Shown: positions 50,112 through 59,803 of the stretch, one piece after another
Position numbering within the stretch: the first letter of the stretch is position 1
Layout: every line of letters begins with the position of its first letter
DNA from: Amphritea sp.
GTDB lineage: Bacteria > Pseudomonadota > Gammaproteobacteria > Pseudomonadales > Balneatricaceae
DNA length: 64,000 nucleotides
Direction: 5' to 3'
Assembly (NCBI RefSeq): GCF_016744155.1
Contig: NZ_JADGEW010000011.1
Span: 1-64,000 of the forward strand
Made by a program: the position numbers and the translations under genes
The notes under the pieces: model-generated
The model's database searches: none
Told to the model about the DNA's origin: nothing
What the model saw: only the letters and a program-made list of their open reading frames with translations

Positions 50112-52289
50112 ATGAAATCGTATTCTCGTTCACTCCAGCAGTACCTGTTATCACTGTTTTTTATGATAACAACCTGCCTTATTTCACCCGTTGTATCAGC
50201 GATGGTGACAGTGACTGATGAGCAAAAACTGGACACCATTACCCGAGCTTTCCCCCAAGCCACGTCTATTGGTGAAAAACTACCAGTGCTTGCCGATAAG
50301 CCGCTTGCCTGGACTGCCTATAAAGGCGAAGAAGTGCTTGGCTACGGTTTTGAAACCGATGATGTGGTTAAAATTCCTGCTTATTCCGGTAAACCGGTAA
50401 ATACTTTGGTGGTGATGGATACCGAAGGAGGCATTCTTGCTACCCGGGTTTTGGAACATCATGAACCGATCCTGTTAGTGGGTATTCCTGAACAGAAACT
50501 GTTTGATTTTGTGGCGGCCTATGAAGGGTTGCACGTGACCGATAAAGTTCGTGTCGGTGCGGGTAATAACGAAGATGTATTGAATGTCGATGTGATAGCC
50601 GGTGCGACTGTCACCGTGATAGTGGTAAACGAAGCCATTATGCGCTCGGCCCGCAAGTTTGCTCAGGTTCTGGGTATTGCGGGGCTGTCGGAGCAGCCGA
50701 TCACGCCTCCTGCAACGATAAAACCAGGTCAGTTTGTTAAAGCAGACTGGACTACGCTGACCGGAGATGGCTCGGTTCGTCGTCTGCTGTTAGTTGAAGG
50801 TGATATTGATAAAGCCTTTGAGGGGACTGCAACAGCGACTAAGGGGAACCCTACTGCTGAAGAGCAGCAGCGCATGTTTATCGATATGTACTATGCGCCA
50901 CTTAATATCCCGACTATTGGTCGCAATTTACTGGGTGATGATCAGTATGACTGGCTGATGGGTGAGCTAGATGAAGGTGATCAGGCACTTGCTGTTATGG
51001 GTAAAGGCCAATACTCGTTCAAGGGAAATGGCTACGTACGCGGCGGTATCTTCGACCGAACTCAATTACAGCAAGATGGTAAGTCGATCAGTTTCCACGA
51101 TACCGATTTCTACCGCCTTGATGATGTCTACATTGATGGTTTCCCTCGTTTTCGTGAGATGGCCATCTTTATCATCCGTAATCAGTATGATTTTGATCTG
51201 GGTAGCCCTTGGCAACTGGAGTTGTTAGTTCGTCGTCAGAAAGGTGCGTTGGAAAGTGTTTTTACTAGCTTCCACGCTGATTATCTCACGCCTGAGAAGT
51301 ATCTGGATCGCCCTGAACCAATCGTTGAGCCAGAGCCTGAAGCGCTCTGGGTAGCTATTTGGAAAGAGCGGGCATTTCAGATTGGTGTGCTGACAGTAGC
51401 CCTTGTTATCTTGTTCATTGTGATCTTTATCCAGGATGTACTGGTACGTTATCCGCGGCTTATGCACGGTATTCGTCGTGTTTATCTGGTGTTTACGGTG
51501 GTCTTTATTGGCTGGTATGCCCTGGGTCAGTTGTCGGTGGTGAATGTTTTCACCTTCATGAATGCATTCCAGGGTGATTTTCAGTGGGATCTGTTTCTAC
51601 TTGATCCGATGCTATTCATTCTCTGGGGCTTTACTGCGATGACTATGTTGCTCTGGGGACGAGGCATATTCTGCGGCTGGTTGTGTCCGTTTGGTGCGGC
51701 ACAGGAGTTGATTAATGAGCTGGCCCGTAAGCTGAAGATTAAACAATATGATCTGCCATTTGCAGTACATGAACGATTATGGGCGTTGAAGTATGTGATT
51801 CTGTTGGGATTGTTTGCTATCTCGTTGGAGTCTCTGTCTGAGGCTGAGCGTTTTGCTGAAATTGAGCCATTTAAAACAACATTCTTGCTTAAGTTTCACC
51901 GTGATTGGGGTTATGTGTTCTACGCGGTGTTCCTGTTAGTGATCAACATATTTACCCGTAAAGTGTATTGCCGTTATGTTTGTCCATTGGGTGCAGCCTT
52001 GGCTATTCCTGCCCGTCTGCGTCTGTTCGACTGGCTCAAGCGCCGTAAAGAATGTGGTCAGCCATGTAAGATCTGTGCAAATGAATGTGAGATTCAGGCG
52101 ATCCATCCGGACGGCACTATCAATGCTAATGAGTGCCATCAGTGTCTGGATTGCCAGGTAACTTATTACCGGGATGACAAGTGTCCTCCGCTGGTACAGA
52201 AAAAGCGTAAAAAAGCTAAGCAAGAAGCTGCTTTAAGTAAAATTCCAGCAGTAGAAATTGACGACCTGACGGTACGGTCAGGCGCCTAA
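50112..52289 (+). CDS. nosR: NosR, nitrous-oxide reductase maturation/electron-transfer protein
   Basis: The 725-aa membrane protein has an N-terminal signal/anchor, a periplasmic FMN-binding domain with a covalent-FMN motif AGATVT (about residues 160-165), membrane helices in the second half, and cytoplasmic Fe-S sites GWLCPFGAAQE, RYVCPLGAAL, CKICANECEIQAI and CHQCLDC. NosR is required for nosZ expression and sustained N2O reduction, feeding electrons to NosZ. It is separated from the CusF-like gene by 111 bp and from nosZ by 52 bp. Confidence 0.94.
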   Translation: MKSYSRSLQQYLLSLFFMITTCLISPVVSAMVTVTDEQKLDTITRAFPQATSIGEKLPVLADKPLAWTAYKGEEVLGYGFETDDVVKIPAYSGKPVNTLVVMDTEGGILATRVLEHHEPILLVGIPEQKLFDFVAAYEGLHVTDKVRVGAGNNEDVLNVDVIAGATVTVIVVNEAIMRSARKFAQVLGIAGLSEQPITPPATIKPGQFVKADWTTLTGDGSVRRLLLVEGDIDKAFEGTATATKGNPTAEEQQRMFIDMYYAPLNIPTIGRNLLGDDQYDWLMGELDEGDQALAVMGKGQYSFKGNGYVRGGIFDRTQLQQDGKSISFHDTDFYRLDDVYIDGFPRFREMAIFIIRNQYDFDLGSPWQLELLVRRQKGALESVFTSFHADYLTPEKYLDRPEPIVEPEPEALWVAIWKERAFQIGVLTVALVILFIVIFIQDVLVRYPRLMHGIRRVYLVFTVVFIGWYALGQLSVVNVFTFMNAFQGDFQWDLFLLDPMLFILWGFTAMTMLLWGRGIFCGWLCPFGAAQELINELARKLKIKQYDLPFAVHERLWALKYVILLGLFAISLESLSEAERFAEIEPFKTTFLLKFHRDWGYVFYAVFLLVINIFTRKVYCRYVCPLGAALAIPARLRLFDWLKRRKECGQPCKICANECEIQAIHPDGTINANECHQCLDCQVTYYRDDKCPPLVQKKRKKAKQEAALSKIPAVEIDDLTVRSGA

Positions 52290-52341
52290 ATAAAACACCG
52301 CCTCGTCATAAGACTGGGCGTATTTTTGTGGAGATCAAACC

Positions 52342-54252
52342 ATGATAGATCCTAAGGACAAAAACCTTCCTGAGATCGATGCTGAAGACTCACAAGCCAG
52401 CGAGCATGTGAAACTAAGTCGTCGTCTGTTTCTGGGTGGCTCTGCTGCTCTGGTTGGTGGTGCAGCTGCAATGGGCGCGACGATGGGTGGTGCGCTGATG
52501 CCATCTGTAGCGCATGCATCTACAGATTCTAAGCACATAGTAGGACCAGGTGAGCTGGATGAGTACTACGGCTTCTGGAGTGGTGGCCATCAGGGTGAGG
52601 TTCGTGTTTTGGGCTTGCCTTCTATGCGCGAGCTGATGCGAATCCCTGTTTTCAACGTAGACAGTGCAACAGGTTGGGGTATTACCAACGAAAGTAAGGA
52701 AGTGTTGGGCGAGAATGCACCTCTGAACGGTGACTGTCACCACCCACACATGTCTATGACCGATGGTCATTACGACGGTAAGTATATTTTCATCAACGAT
52801 AAGGCCAACACCCGTGTTGCCCGTATCCGCGGTGATATTATGAAGACTGATAAGATTACTACTATTCCAAACTGTCAGGCGATCCACGGTCTGCGTGTAC
52901 AGAAAGTACCTTATACCAAGTACATCTTCGCTAACGCTGAATTCCGTATGCCGCATCCTAACAACGGCCTGAATATGGATGATGTGGAAGGTTACTACAC
53001 CATGTTTAACGCTCTGGACGCTGAGTCCATGGATGTTGCATGGCAGGTAATCGTAGATGGCAACCTGGATAATACAGATGCTGACTACACGGGTAAGTAT
53101 GCGTTCTCTACCTGCTACAACTCTGAAGGCGCAATTGACCTTCCGGGCTCTATGCGTAATGAGCGTGACCACCTGGTTATCTTTAATATCGAACGTATCG
53201 AAGCTGCAGTAAAAGCTGGCAAATTTATCACTCTGCCAGGCTCTGACGTGCCTGTAGTTGATGGTCGTAAAGGTTCTGAACTGACTCGTTATGTGCCAGT
53301 AGCTAAGAACCCGCACGGTATTAACACCGCTCCCGGTGGTAAGTACGCGGTTGCTAACGGTAAGTTGTCTCCGACAGTAACTGTCTTCGAACTGGCTAAG
53401 TTTGATGAGTTGTTTGCTGATAAGATTCAGCCACGTGACACTGTTGTTGCAGAAGTTGAGCTGGGTCTTGGGCCTCTGCACACAGCCTTTGACGGTCGTG
53501 GTAATGCCTTTACTACCCTGTTTATCGACAGCCAGGTATGTAAGTGGGATGTTGAGAAAGCGATCCGTTTCTACAACGGCGAGAAAGTAGATTATATCCT
53601 GCAGAAGCTGGACGTTCATTACCAGCCGGGCCACAACCATACGACTATGGGTGAAACCCGTGATGCCGATGGCCAGTACCTGGTATCCCTGCAGAAGTTC
53701 TCTAAAGACCGCTTCCTGAAGTGTGGTCCGCTGCATCCTGAGAACGATCAGCTGATCGATATCTCCGGCGATGAAATGAAGTTGATCCACGATGGTCCTG
53801 CGTTCGCTGAACCGCATGACTGCATGATGGTTCACCGTTCTAAGGTTAAGACCCGTAAGCTGTACGATCGTAAAGATCCTACATTCGCCACTACAGTTGC
53901 TATGGCGAAGAAAGATGGTATTACGCTTGAAACAGATAGTAAGGTTATCCGCGACGGTAACAAGGTTCGTGTTTACATGACCTCGGTTGCGCCTAACTAC
54001 GGTCTGAACGAATTTACCGTTAAGCTGGGTGATGAGGTGACAGTTATTGTTACTAACCTGGATGAGATCGAAGACGTGAGTCACGGTTTCTGTATGGTAA
54101 ACCACGGCGTTCAGATGGAGATCAGCCCACAGCAGACTGCCTCTGTAACCTTTAAAGCAGACCAGGTTGGTGTACATTGGTACTACTGTAACTGGTTCTG
54201 TCATGCGCTTCACATGGAGATGCGTGGCCGGATGCTGGTTGAGCCTGCATAA
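52342..54252 (+). CDS. nosZ: Nitrous-oxide reductase NosZ (twin-arginine, clade I type)
   Basis: The 636-aa periplasmic enzyme reduces N2O to N2. It starts with a twin-arginine signal (SRRLFLGG, about 33-40), so it is the folded-export clade I form. A seven-bladed propeller carries CuZ histidines ([32 protein letters not shown]) and the C-terminal cupredoxin domain carries the CuA ligands in [17 protein letters not shown]. It follows nosR and precedes nosD across a structured intercistronic region (54297-54369). A 622-codon antisense open frame over this gene is regarded as spurious. Confidence 0.96.
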   Translation: MIDPKDKNLPEIDAEDSQASEHVKLSRRLFLGGSAALVGGAAAMGATMGGALMPSVAHASTDSKHIVGPGELDEYYGFWSGGHQGEVRVLGLPSMRELMRIPVFNVDSATGWGITNESKEVLGENAPLNGDCHHPHMSMTDGHYDGKYIFINDKANTRVARIRGDIMKTDKITTIPNCQAIHGLRVQKVPYTKYIFANAEFRMPHPNNGLNMDDVEGYYTMFNALDAESMDVAWQVIVDGNLDNTDADYTGKYAFSTCYNSEGAIDLPGSMRNERDHLVIFNIERIEAAVKAGKFITLPGSDVPVVDGRKGSELTRYVPVAKNPHGINTAPGGKYAVANGKLSPTVTVFELAKFDELFADKIQPRDTVVAEVELGLGPLHTAFDGRGNAFTTLFIDSQVCKWDVEKAIRFYNGEKVDYILQKLDVHYQPGHNHTTMGETRDADGQYLVSLQKFSKDRFLKCGPLHPENDQLIDISGDEMKLIHDGPAFAEPHDCMMVHRSKVKTRKLYDRKDPTFATTVAMAKKDGITLETDSKVIRDGNKVRVYMTSVAPNYGLNEFTVKLGDEVTVIVTNLDEIEDVSHGFCMVNHGVQMEISPQQTASVTFKADQVGVHWYYCNWFCHALHMEMRGRMLVEPA

Positions 54253-54296
54253 GGTTACATCTGTGACGTAACTTAAAGTCACATCTGTACCTTGAT

Positions 54297-54369
54297 GTAA
54301 GGTAGTACAGCTTATACAGTGTGCTACCTTACTACTCTGGCCCGAAGATATTGTAATGCTTCGGGCCAG
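54297..54369 (+). promoter_or_regulatory. Structured nosZ-nosD intercistronic region
   Basis: GTAAGGTAG (54297-54305) pairs perfectly with CTACCTTAC (54324-54332), and CTGGCCCGAAG (54337-54347) with CTTCGGGCCAG (54359-54369). Two strong consecutive stems may stabilise nosZ mRNA or partly terminate, giving more NosZ than NosD. Confidence 0.55.
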
Positions 54370-54396
54370 ACGTTTTCACCCAATAGGAATGACTTT

Positions 54397-55773
54397 ATGG
54401 GTTTGTTGCATGCTCGGTTTATTGCTCGTAAGAATGGGGCACTGGGCGGTTTGTTAGGCTGTATGCTTAGTACAGTTTTCTTAAGTTCTGTCCAGGCAGA
54501 AACTATCAATGTATCCCCCTCTGATGATCTGCAAACAGTTTTGGACAAGGTTCAGGACGGTGATCAGGTTATTCTTTCCCAAGGGATCTATTACGGCAAT
54601 TTTATTCTTTCTAAAACGGTCGAGTTGACCGGTGTAGAAGGCGCAGTGCTGGATGGCAGTAATAAAGGCCACACACTGCAGGTCGATTCGACCGATTCTT
54701 ATATTCACAACATACGAATTCAGAACTGGGGTGTGAATCTGACCACCTTGGATTCCGGTGTATTTGTCTCCCGTGGGGCGACGAATACCCGTATTGAAAA
54801 CAACTATCTGCAAGGTGGCGGCTTTGGTATCTGGGTTGATGCTACTGCGGGCACGCAGATCGTTGAAAACAAGATTGAGGGCGATCCGAGTATGCGCTCC
54901 TCTGATCGTGGTAACGGCATTCATCTGTATAACGTGACTGGAACCTTAGCGAAAGGCAACGAAGTCTGGCATACCCGCGACGGCCTCTATATCGATACCA
55001 GTAATAAGAACGAAATAATAGGTAACTATCTGCACGACCTGCGTTATGGCGTGCACTATATGTATTCTTACCATAATCTGGTGAAAGATAACGTTACCAC
55101 CAATACCCGTACTGGTTACGCTCTGATGCAGTCCAAATATCTGACCGTTATCGGCAACCGCTCTAAGAATGATGCCAACTATGGCATTTTGATGAACTAC
55201 ATCACTAATTCGACGCTCATTGGTAATCGAGTCGAAGGGGTGCAGAATAATCGTAACCCCCATATGCAGCAGACTAATCTGGCGGGGCTGGAAGGCAAGG
55301 CGCTGTTTATCTATAACTCGTTGTTCAATGAGATTCGAGACAATCTGATTGCCGAAAGCGATTTGGGGATTCACCTGACCGCCGGCTCGGAAGATAATGT
55401 CCTCAGCGGCAATGCTTTTATCAGTAATAAAGAGCAGGTTAAATATGTTGCTACCCGCCCCCAGGACTGGTCCAAAGACGGTGTAGGTAATTTCTGGAGT
55501 GATTATCTTGGCTGGGATATGGATAGTGATGGTATCGGTGATGTTCAATACGAACCTAACGATAGTGTTGACCGGTTATTGTGGAAGTTCCCTTCCGCTA
55601 AATTACTGTTGAATAGCCCAGCAGTTGAAACATTGCGTTGGGTTCAGCGTCAGTTTCCAGTTTTAAAATCCGAAGGTGTTGTTGATAGTTATCCTTTGAT
55701 GGCCGTTCCCGAAATTTTTCATGATTCAGCTGTAAAGCCGGAACAGAGTAGCGCACAGTTGGTAGAGAATTGA
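54397..55773 (+). CDS. nosD: NosD, periplasmic copper-site assembly protein
   Basis: About 458 aa with a signal peptide (about 1-34) and a right-handed beta-helix of CASH/pectate-lyase-like repeats (NNYLQGGGFGIWVDAT, NEIIGNYLHDLRYGVHYMYSY). NosD works with the NosFY ABC transporter in building the CuZ centre of NosZ. ATG at 54397 follows AGGA and opens a good signal peptide; an upstream ATG at 54319 would run through the intercistronic hairpins. It is 1 bp from nosF. Confidence 0.93.
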   Translation: MGLLHARFIARKNGALGGLLGCMLSTVFLSSVQAETINVSPSDDLQTVLDKVQDGDQVILSQGIYYGNFILSKTVELTGVEGAVLDGSNKGHTLQVDSTDSYIHNIRIQNWGVNLTTLDSGVFVSRGATNTRIENNYLQGGGFGIWVDATAGTQIVENKIEGDPSMRSSDRGNGIHLYNVTGTLAKGNEVWHTRDGLYIDTSNKNEIIGNYLHDLRYGVHYMYSYHNLVKDNVTTNTRTGYALMQSKYLTVIGNRSKNDANYGILMNYITNSTLIGNRVEGVQNNRNPHMQQTNLAGLEGKALFIYNSLFNEIRDNLIAESDLGIHLTAGSEDNVLSGNAFISNKEQVKYVATRPQDWSKDGVGNFWSDYLGWDMDSDGIGDVQYEPNDSVDRLLWKFPSAKLLLNSPAVETLRWVQRQFPVLKSEGVVDSYPLMAVPEIFHDSAVKPEQSSAQLVEN

Positions 55774-55774
55774 T

Positions 55775-56713
55775 ATGAGTAGTGCGAAAAATATTGTTGA
55801 ATTACAACAGGTTGAGAAGAAGTATCAGGGTGTGAGTGCGCTGAATAAGCTTAACCTTGAGATCCGTGAGGGTGAAGTGCTGGGCTTGTTTGGTCATAAT
55901 GGGGCGGGTAAAACCACTACTATTAAGCTGATTTTAGGTTTGATCGGTGCCACTTCGGGTCAGGTTAAAGTCTTTGGTGAAGATCCGACTCAGTCAGAGG
56001 CGAGAAATCTGCGCCGTAAGCTGGGTTTCTTGCAAGAAAACGTGAGTTTTTATGATCAGTTAACCGGTTTAGAGGTGTTGCAGTACTTTGCCCGTCTTAA
56101 AGGCGTCTCAAAAAAGAGTTGCCTGAGCTTGTTGTCACAGGTTGGCCTTAGTCAGGCGGGTAAGCGCCGGGTAAAAACCTATTCCAAGGGTATGCGACAG
56201 CGCTTGGGTTTAGCTCAGGCATTATTGGGCGAGCCTAAACTGTTATTGCTGGACGAACCGACAGTAGGTCTTGATCCTATTGCGACCCAGGATTTTTATC
56301 GCCGTATCGAAGAACTTAAAGAGCAGGGCTGTACCGTCATTCTGTGTTCACACATTCTTCCAGGTGTTGAAAAGTATATCGATCGAGCACTGATTTTGGG
56401 GCAGGGTAATCTGCTTGCCGAAGGTAGCATCAACGATCTTCGTCATCAGGCCGACCTGCCGGCAACGTTTCACCTGCAGGGTAAAGGGTTAGTGTTGCCT
56501 GAGCATCTGGCGGCGAAAGCCTCTGAAGATGAACATGGTACTCGTATCGACATTCCCTTAAATGAAAAGATGGACGCAATGAAGCAATGTATTGGTCTGA
56601 CGGGGCTTGAAAACCTGGATATCCATCTGCCATCGCTGGAAGATCTGTATACCCACTTTATCGAGTCACATACCGGTGTTGGTGTGAGCGCAGTGCAGGA
56701 GGCAGCCCAATGA
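55775..56713 (+). CDS. nosF: NosF, ABC transporter ATP-binding protein
   Basis: The 312-aa ATPase has Walker A LFGHNGAGKTTTIKL, signature YSKGMRQRLGLAQ, Walker B LLLLDEPTVGLD and an H-loop in ILCSHILPGVEKY. With NosY and NosD it supports maturation of the NosZ copper site, probably moving a sulfur species across the inner membrane. It overlaps nosY by 4 bp (ATGA), so coupling is expected. Confidence 0.94.
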   Translation: MSSAKNIVELQQVEKKYQGVSALNKLNLEIREGEVLGLFGHNGAGKTTTIKLILGLIGATSGQVKVFGEDPTQSEARNLRRKLGFLQENVSFYDQLTGLEVLQYFARLKGVSKKSCLSLLSQVGLSQAGKRRVKTYSKGMRQRLGLAQALLGEPKLLLLDEPTVGLDPIATQDFYRRIEELKEQGCTVILCSHILPGVEKYIDRALILGQGNLLAEGSINDLRHQADLPATFHLQGKGLVLPEHLAAKASEDEHGTRIDIPLNEKMDAMKQCIGLTGLENLDIHLPSLEDLYTHFIESHTGVGVSAVQEAAQ

Positions 56714-57537
56714 ACGCGATTTTAACGGTTGCTAATAAAGAGTTTCATGACGGCCTGCGCAACCGCTGGGTACTGTCTATCTGTGTTATTTTTGCGGTAC
56801 TAGCGATTGGTTTGGCTTATTTCGGCGCCGCTGCTGCCGGTAAAGTTGGCTTTACCTCTTTGTCCACTACCATTGTTAGTCTTGCCAGTTTGGCGGTATT
56901 TATTATTCCGCTGATTGCATTGATGCTGGCCTATGATGGTGTAGTGGGTGAGGACGAAAATGGTACGTTATTGCTATTGATGACCTATCCGTTATCGCGC
57001 TGGCAACTGCTGTTAGGAAAGATGGTAGGGCAAGGGGCTGTAATGGCCTTCTCCACGCTGATTGGTTTTGGCTCTTCGGCGATTATGATGGGGGTCTTCT
57101 CGGGTACTACTACCTGGGGCGAGTTAATCGGGCCTTATGCTGTGTTTATCTTCTCGGCGATGATGTTGGGTTGGATCTTTATCGCTATCGCTTATGTCAT
57201 CAGTGCGTCTGTATCAGAGAAATCAAAAGCAGCCGGTATCGCTCTGATAACTTGGTTTATCTTTGTTCTGGTATTCGATTTGGGTCTGCTTGGAATGCTA
57301 GTAACTACCCAGGGCAATGTAGATGCCACTCTGTTTCCATACCTGCTATTACTGAATCCGACTGATATCTTTCGATTGGTCAATATTACTTACTTTGCCG
57401 ATCAGAACCTCACCGGACTGATGGCGATTGCCCAGCAAACCCAGTTTTCAACCTGGTCTTTGTTCGGTGGCCTAATGATCTGGTTAGTGTTGCCTGCAGG
57501 ATTGGCCATGGCTATTTTCAATAAGCGGGGTTTGTAA
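56710..57537 (+). CDS. nosY: NosY, ABC transporter permease
   Basis: The 275-aa membrane protein has six predicted helices and an N-terminal motif NKEFHDGLRNRWVLS typical of NosY. It pairs with NosF to drive the NosDFY machine. It overlaps nosF by 4 bp and nosL by one base, so the three genes form a tight unit. Confidence 0.94.
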   Translation: MNAILTVANKEFHDGLRNRWVLSICVIFAVLAIGLAYFGAAAAGKVGFTSLSTTIVSLASLAVFIIPLIALMLAYDGVVGEDENGTLLLLMTYPLSRWQLLLGKMVGQGAVMAFSTLIGFGSSAIMMGVFSGTTTWGELIGPYAVFIFSAMMLGWIFIAIAYVISASVSEKSKAAGIALITWFIFVLVFDLGLLGMLVTTQGNVDATLFPYLLLLNPTDIFRLVNITYFADQNLTGLMAIAQQTQFSTWSLFGGLMIWLVLPAGLAMAIFNKRGL

Positions 57538-58073
57538 TGAAGCATTGGCTAAAGTTGTTATTGTGCGTGCCTTTCTTGTTTCTGAGCGGCTGTGGCGAAG
57601 ATGAAAAAGAGGTCATGGTTCGTCAGGCCATCGCTATTGAAAGTAGTGCTGAATGTCACCTGTGCGGAATGATCATTACTAATTTTCCTGGCCCTAAGGG
57701 ACAGGCCTATTCAAAGGGTATCCAGGGTAATATGCGCTTTTGTTCTACCCGGGATATGTTTGCCTTTATTGTTGACCCTGAAAATCAGCACAACATTCAG
57801 GAAGCCTTTGTTCACGATATGGCGGTTACTCCCTGGGACCACCCGGATGATGAAGCCTACATCGATGCTAAAAAGGCATTCTATGTGATCGGTCATGGTA
57901 AAAAAGGAGCAATGGGACCTACCCTTGCCAGTTTTTCAACCCAGGCAGATGCGGATGCTTTTGTGAGCTCTGAAGGTGGAAAGGTGTATCGCTTTGAACA
58001 GGTTACACTGGATTTGCTGATCAGTATGAATAACTTGCGGACTGAGTCGTCACTGCCTCAAGCGGCAGATTAG
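57537..58073 (+). CDS. nosL: NosL, outer-membrane copper chaperone lipoprotein
   Basis: The 178-aa product has a type II signal peptide with lipobox LSGC. The conserved NosL copper motif CHLCGMII (about residues 38-45) is followed by a MRFCSTRDMF segment. NosL binds Cu(I) and supplies copper for NosZ maturation with NosD. It is the last gene of the nos operon here; no nosX/apbE follows, so FMN transfer to NosR must rely on a gene elsewhere. Confidence 0.93.
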   Translation: MKHWLKLLLCVPFLFLSGCGEDEKEVMVRQAIAIESSAECHLCGMIITNFPGPKGQAYSKGIQGNMRFCSTRDMFAFIVDPENQHNIQEAFVHDMAVTPWDHPDDEAYIDAKKAFYVIGHGKKGAMGPTLASFSTQADADAFVSSEGGKVYRFEQVTLDLLISMNNLRTESSLPQAAD

Positions 58074-58134
58074 CTCTGGTCGATAGGGTCGAAAATTAGG
58101 TTATAGCTAATCGTTTGACGCAGCCGCTTTCAAA

Positions 58135-59163
58135 TTACTTCGGCGTAATACAGACTGGCAGCTCACAGTTTGCCGCAGCATCCTGTTGCACTCTAAGGCT
58201 GTTAAGTTCATTCAAGCTATTCTGATAGTTAGCTTGATCCGGTGCTATTGATACAGCGCAGCGGGCAGACTTGAGAGCAGCTTCAGCGCAGCCTGTTTGC
58301 ATCAGGGTATAGGCCAGGTTATTCCAGCCGGCTTCAGGTGCGGTGCTATTTTCAATATAGCGGATGAAATAATCTGTTGCCGAATCATATTTTTTCTGAG
58401 CATAGCTGATATTACCAAGCCCCATCAGGGCGGCGGTATTGTCGGGCCATTTTTTTAATGTGGTTTGATAAGCTTCGGATGCTGCTGTTATCAATGCTGA
58501 ATTGCTTGAACCTAATTGCTCCAGTGTGTTTGCAGCCTCAATGTAGCGTTGCGGGTTAGCCGTCGCGGGAAGAGTGTTCGTAGGTAGTATTACTCTGGCC
58601 CAGTTGTCTGCTCTGTCCCATGTTTTCATAAACAGGGACAGGTCGGTGGGGTAACGTTCATCAGGACCCGAGCGGAGATATATCTGCTGTAAGTCGAGAT
58701 CAAAGCCGATGGCAACGGCAAAGTGCCATTGGGGGAACCAGTTGAATCCCAGGTTCTGCATCACTAGCACGGGATGTCCGGCATCCAGCTCTCGCAGTAT
58801 AAATTTCAATTGTGGTTCAAGCGGATAGACCAGCAGTCCATATTGACGTGCTTTAGCATCCAGCTCGATAGCCAGAGTGCCACCCTTATCAGGAATGTAA
58901 AGATAGGGACGTAACTCTTCTGGCGTGGCTGCAATGTTGTTGTAGGCGAGCATCGTGGCTAAAGATGCAGGGCCGCACTGGTCACCCTGTTGCGGGAAAT
59001 AGGCTAAACCCTGGAGCTCTGCGGTGTTTTCGATGCTGGGATCAGTTATCAAGGATTCAACGAGGGTAGGATTGCTGCTACAACCTGCTACCAGCAGAGT
59101 TGTTATAAGAATGACTGTCGGTAGCAGCTGTGCAGAGACCCGGTTGACCAGTGACGCTGCCAA
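58135..59163 (-). CDS. PA2778-family lipoprotein: C39-like cysteine peptidase with TPR region
   Basis: About 342 aa from TTG at 59163, giving a lipoprotein signal (LLPTVILITTLLVAGC). The upstream ATG at 59238 would yield 367 aa but overlap the next gene by 74 bp, so it is less likely. The N-terminal domain is C39-like, with FPQQGDQCGPASLATML (catalytic Cys) and WHFAVAIGFD (catalytic His). The C-terminal half has TPR repeats (ALMGLGNISYAQKKYDSATDYF). Together with the following PA2779-type gene this forms a conserved pair of unknown role. The peptidase probably acts in the periplasm on a partner protein (inference). Confidence 0.78.
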   Translation of the reverse strand: MAASLVNRVSAQLLPTVILITTLLVAGCSSNPTLVESLITDPSIENTAELQGLAYFPQQGDQCGPASLATMLAYNNIAATPEELRPYLYIPDKGGTLAIELDAKARQYGLLVYPLEPQLKFILRELDAGHPVLVMQNLGFNWFPQWHFAVAIGFDLDLQQIYLRSGPDERYPTDLSLFMKTWDRADNWARVILPTNTLPATANPQRYIEAANTLEQLGSSNSALITAASEAYQTTLKKWPDNTAALMGLGNISYAQKKYDSATDYFIRYIENSTAPEAGWNNLAYTLMQTGCAEAALKSARCAVSIAPDQANYQNSLNELNSLRVQQDAAANCELPVCITPK

Positions 59164-59164
59164 T

Positions 59165-59572
59165 TTAACGATTAATGCAGCGAACAAAGCTGAATAGGTT
59201 AGTGGCGCAAAGCATATCAGTGACGACGAAGACGACAAAAACCAGGCCGACCAGCCCTAGTACTCCTTCACCAGCTGGCTGGGAAGCTAGATTTGCATTC
59301 AGCTGACTGATCTCATCCGGTGTCAGGCTGGCAATTCGCTGTTGTAGTTCTTGTGTATCAACCCCCATATCAACCAGCTGTTGCTGCAATTCGACCGACT
59401 CCAGCTTTTGTATAAGATCGTTTTTAGTGTATTGCTGGTTTTCTGTCTGGATAATGCTGTCCGTGGTTATCATTGCAGCATTCAAGGTGAGGCTCTGGAA
59501 ACTCATTACCAGCATTAAGGCGATGACTAGTCGGCCTATCCATGTCTGCTTGAGTATATTCTGTAATAACAT
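59165..59572 (-). CDS. PA2779-family exported membrane protein
   Basis: The 135-aa protein has an N-terminal signal segment (about 13-33), a helical, Gln-rich middle (about 45-95, QQRIASLTPDEISQLNANL) and a C-terminal membrane helix (GLVGLVFVVFVVTDMLC) followed by a short Cys-containing tail. It matches the PA2779 family, usually encoded next to a PA2778-type peptidase as here. A substrate relationship between the two is plausible but unproven. Confidence 0.78.
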   Translation of the reverse strand: MLLQNILKQTWIGRLVIALMLVMSFQSLTLNAAMITTDSIIQTENQQYTKNDLIQKLESVELQQQLVDMGVDTQELQQRIASLTPDEISQLNANLASQPAGEGVLGLVGLVFVVFVVTDMLCATNLFSFVRCINR

Positions 59573-59756
59573 AATAGTGACCTCTATTTTAATGCTCTGG
59601 TCGCGAGCAGAGCGACCGCTGTGAGTTGTGTTATTGTTGGCTGTCAGCTGGTGTGGGTTTCAGATTTGAATCGGTTGATTCAATCTGTGTTCCAGTAATT
59701 GATTTTTACAGTGTAGTCGAAACGAGGGGATATGGCGGTCGGGAGCTATAAACAAT

Positions 59757-59781
59757 AAAAAAGCCAGCGGATGCTGGCTTT
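59757..59781 (-). terminator. Rho-independent terminator of the ybiT gene
   Basis: On the minus strand, AAAGCCAGC-ATCC-GCTGGCTTT runs into a T-rich stretch, just past the stop at 59804. Confidence 0.8.
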
Positions 59782-59803
59782 AGTAACAAAACAGAGGGTC
59801 GTA

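Noticed and set aside
52414-54282. A 622-codon open frame on the minus strand covering nosZ
   Set aside because: It lies fully antisense to a gene with unambiguous NosZ motifs, has no ribosome-binding site and no recognisable domain. It follows from codon choice in nosZ.
54946-55548. A 200-codon minus-strand frame within nosD
   Set aside because: It is antisense to the beta-helix repeats of nosD and shows no domain or start signal.
58135-59238. Start of the PA2778-type gene at ATG 59238
   Set aside because: It would overlap the upstream gene by 74 bp, whereas TTG at 59163 begins right after that gene and gives a standard lipoprotein signal.
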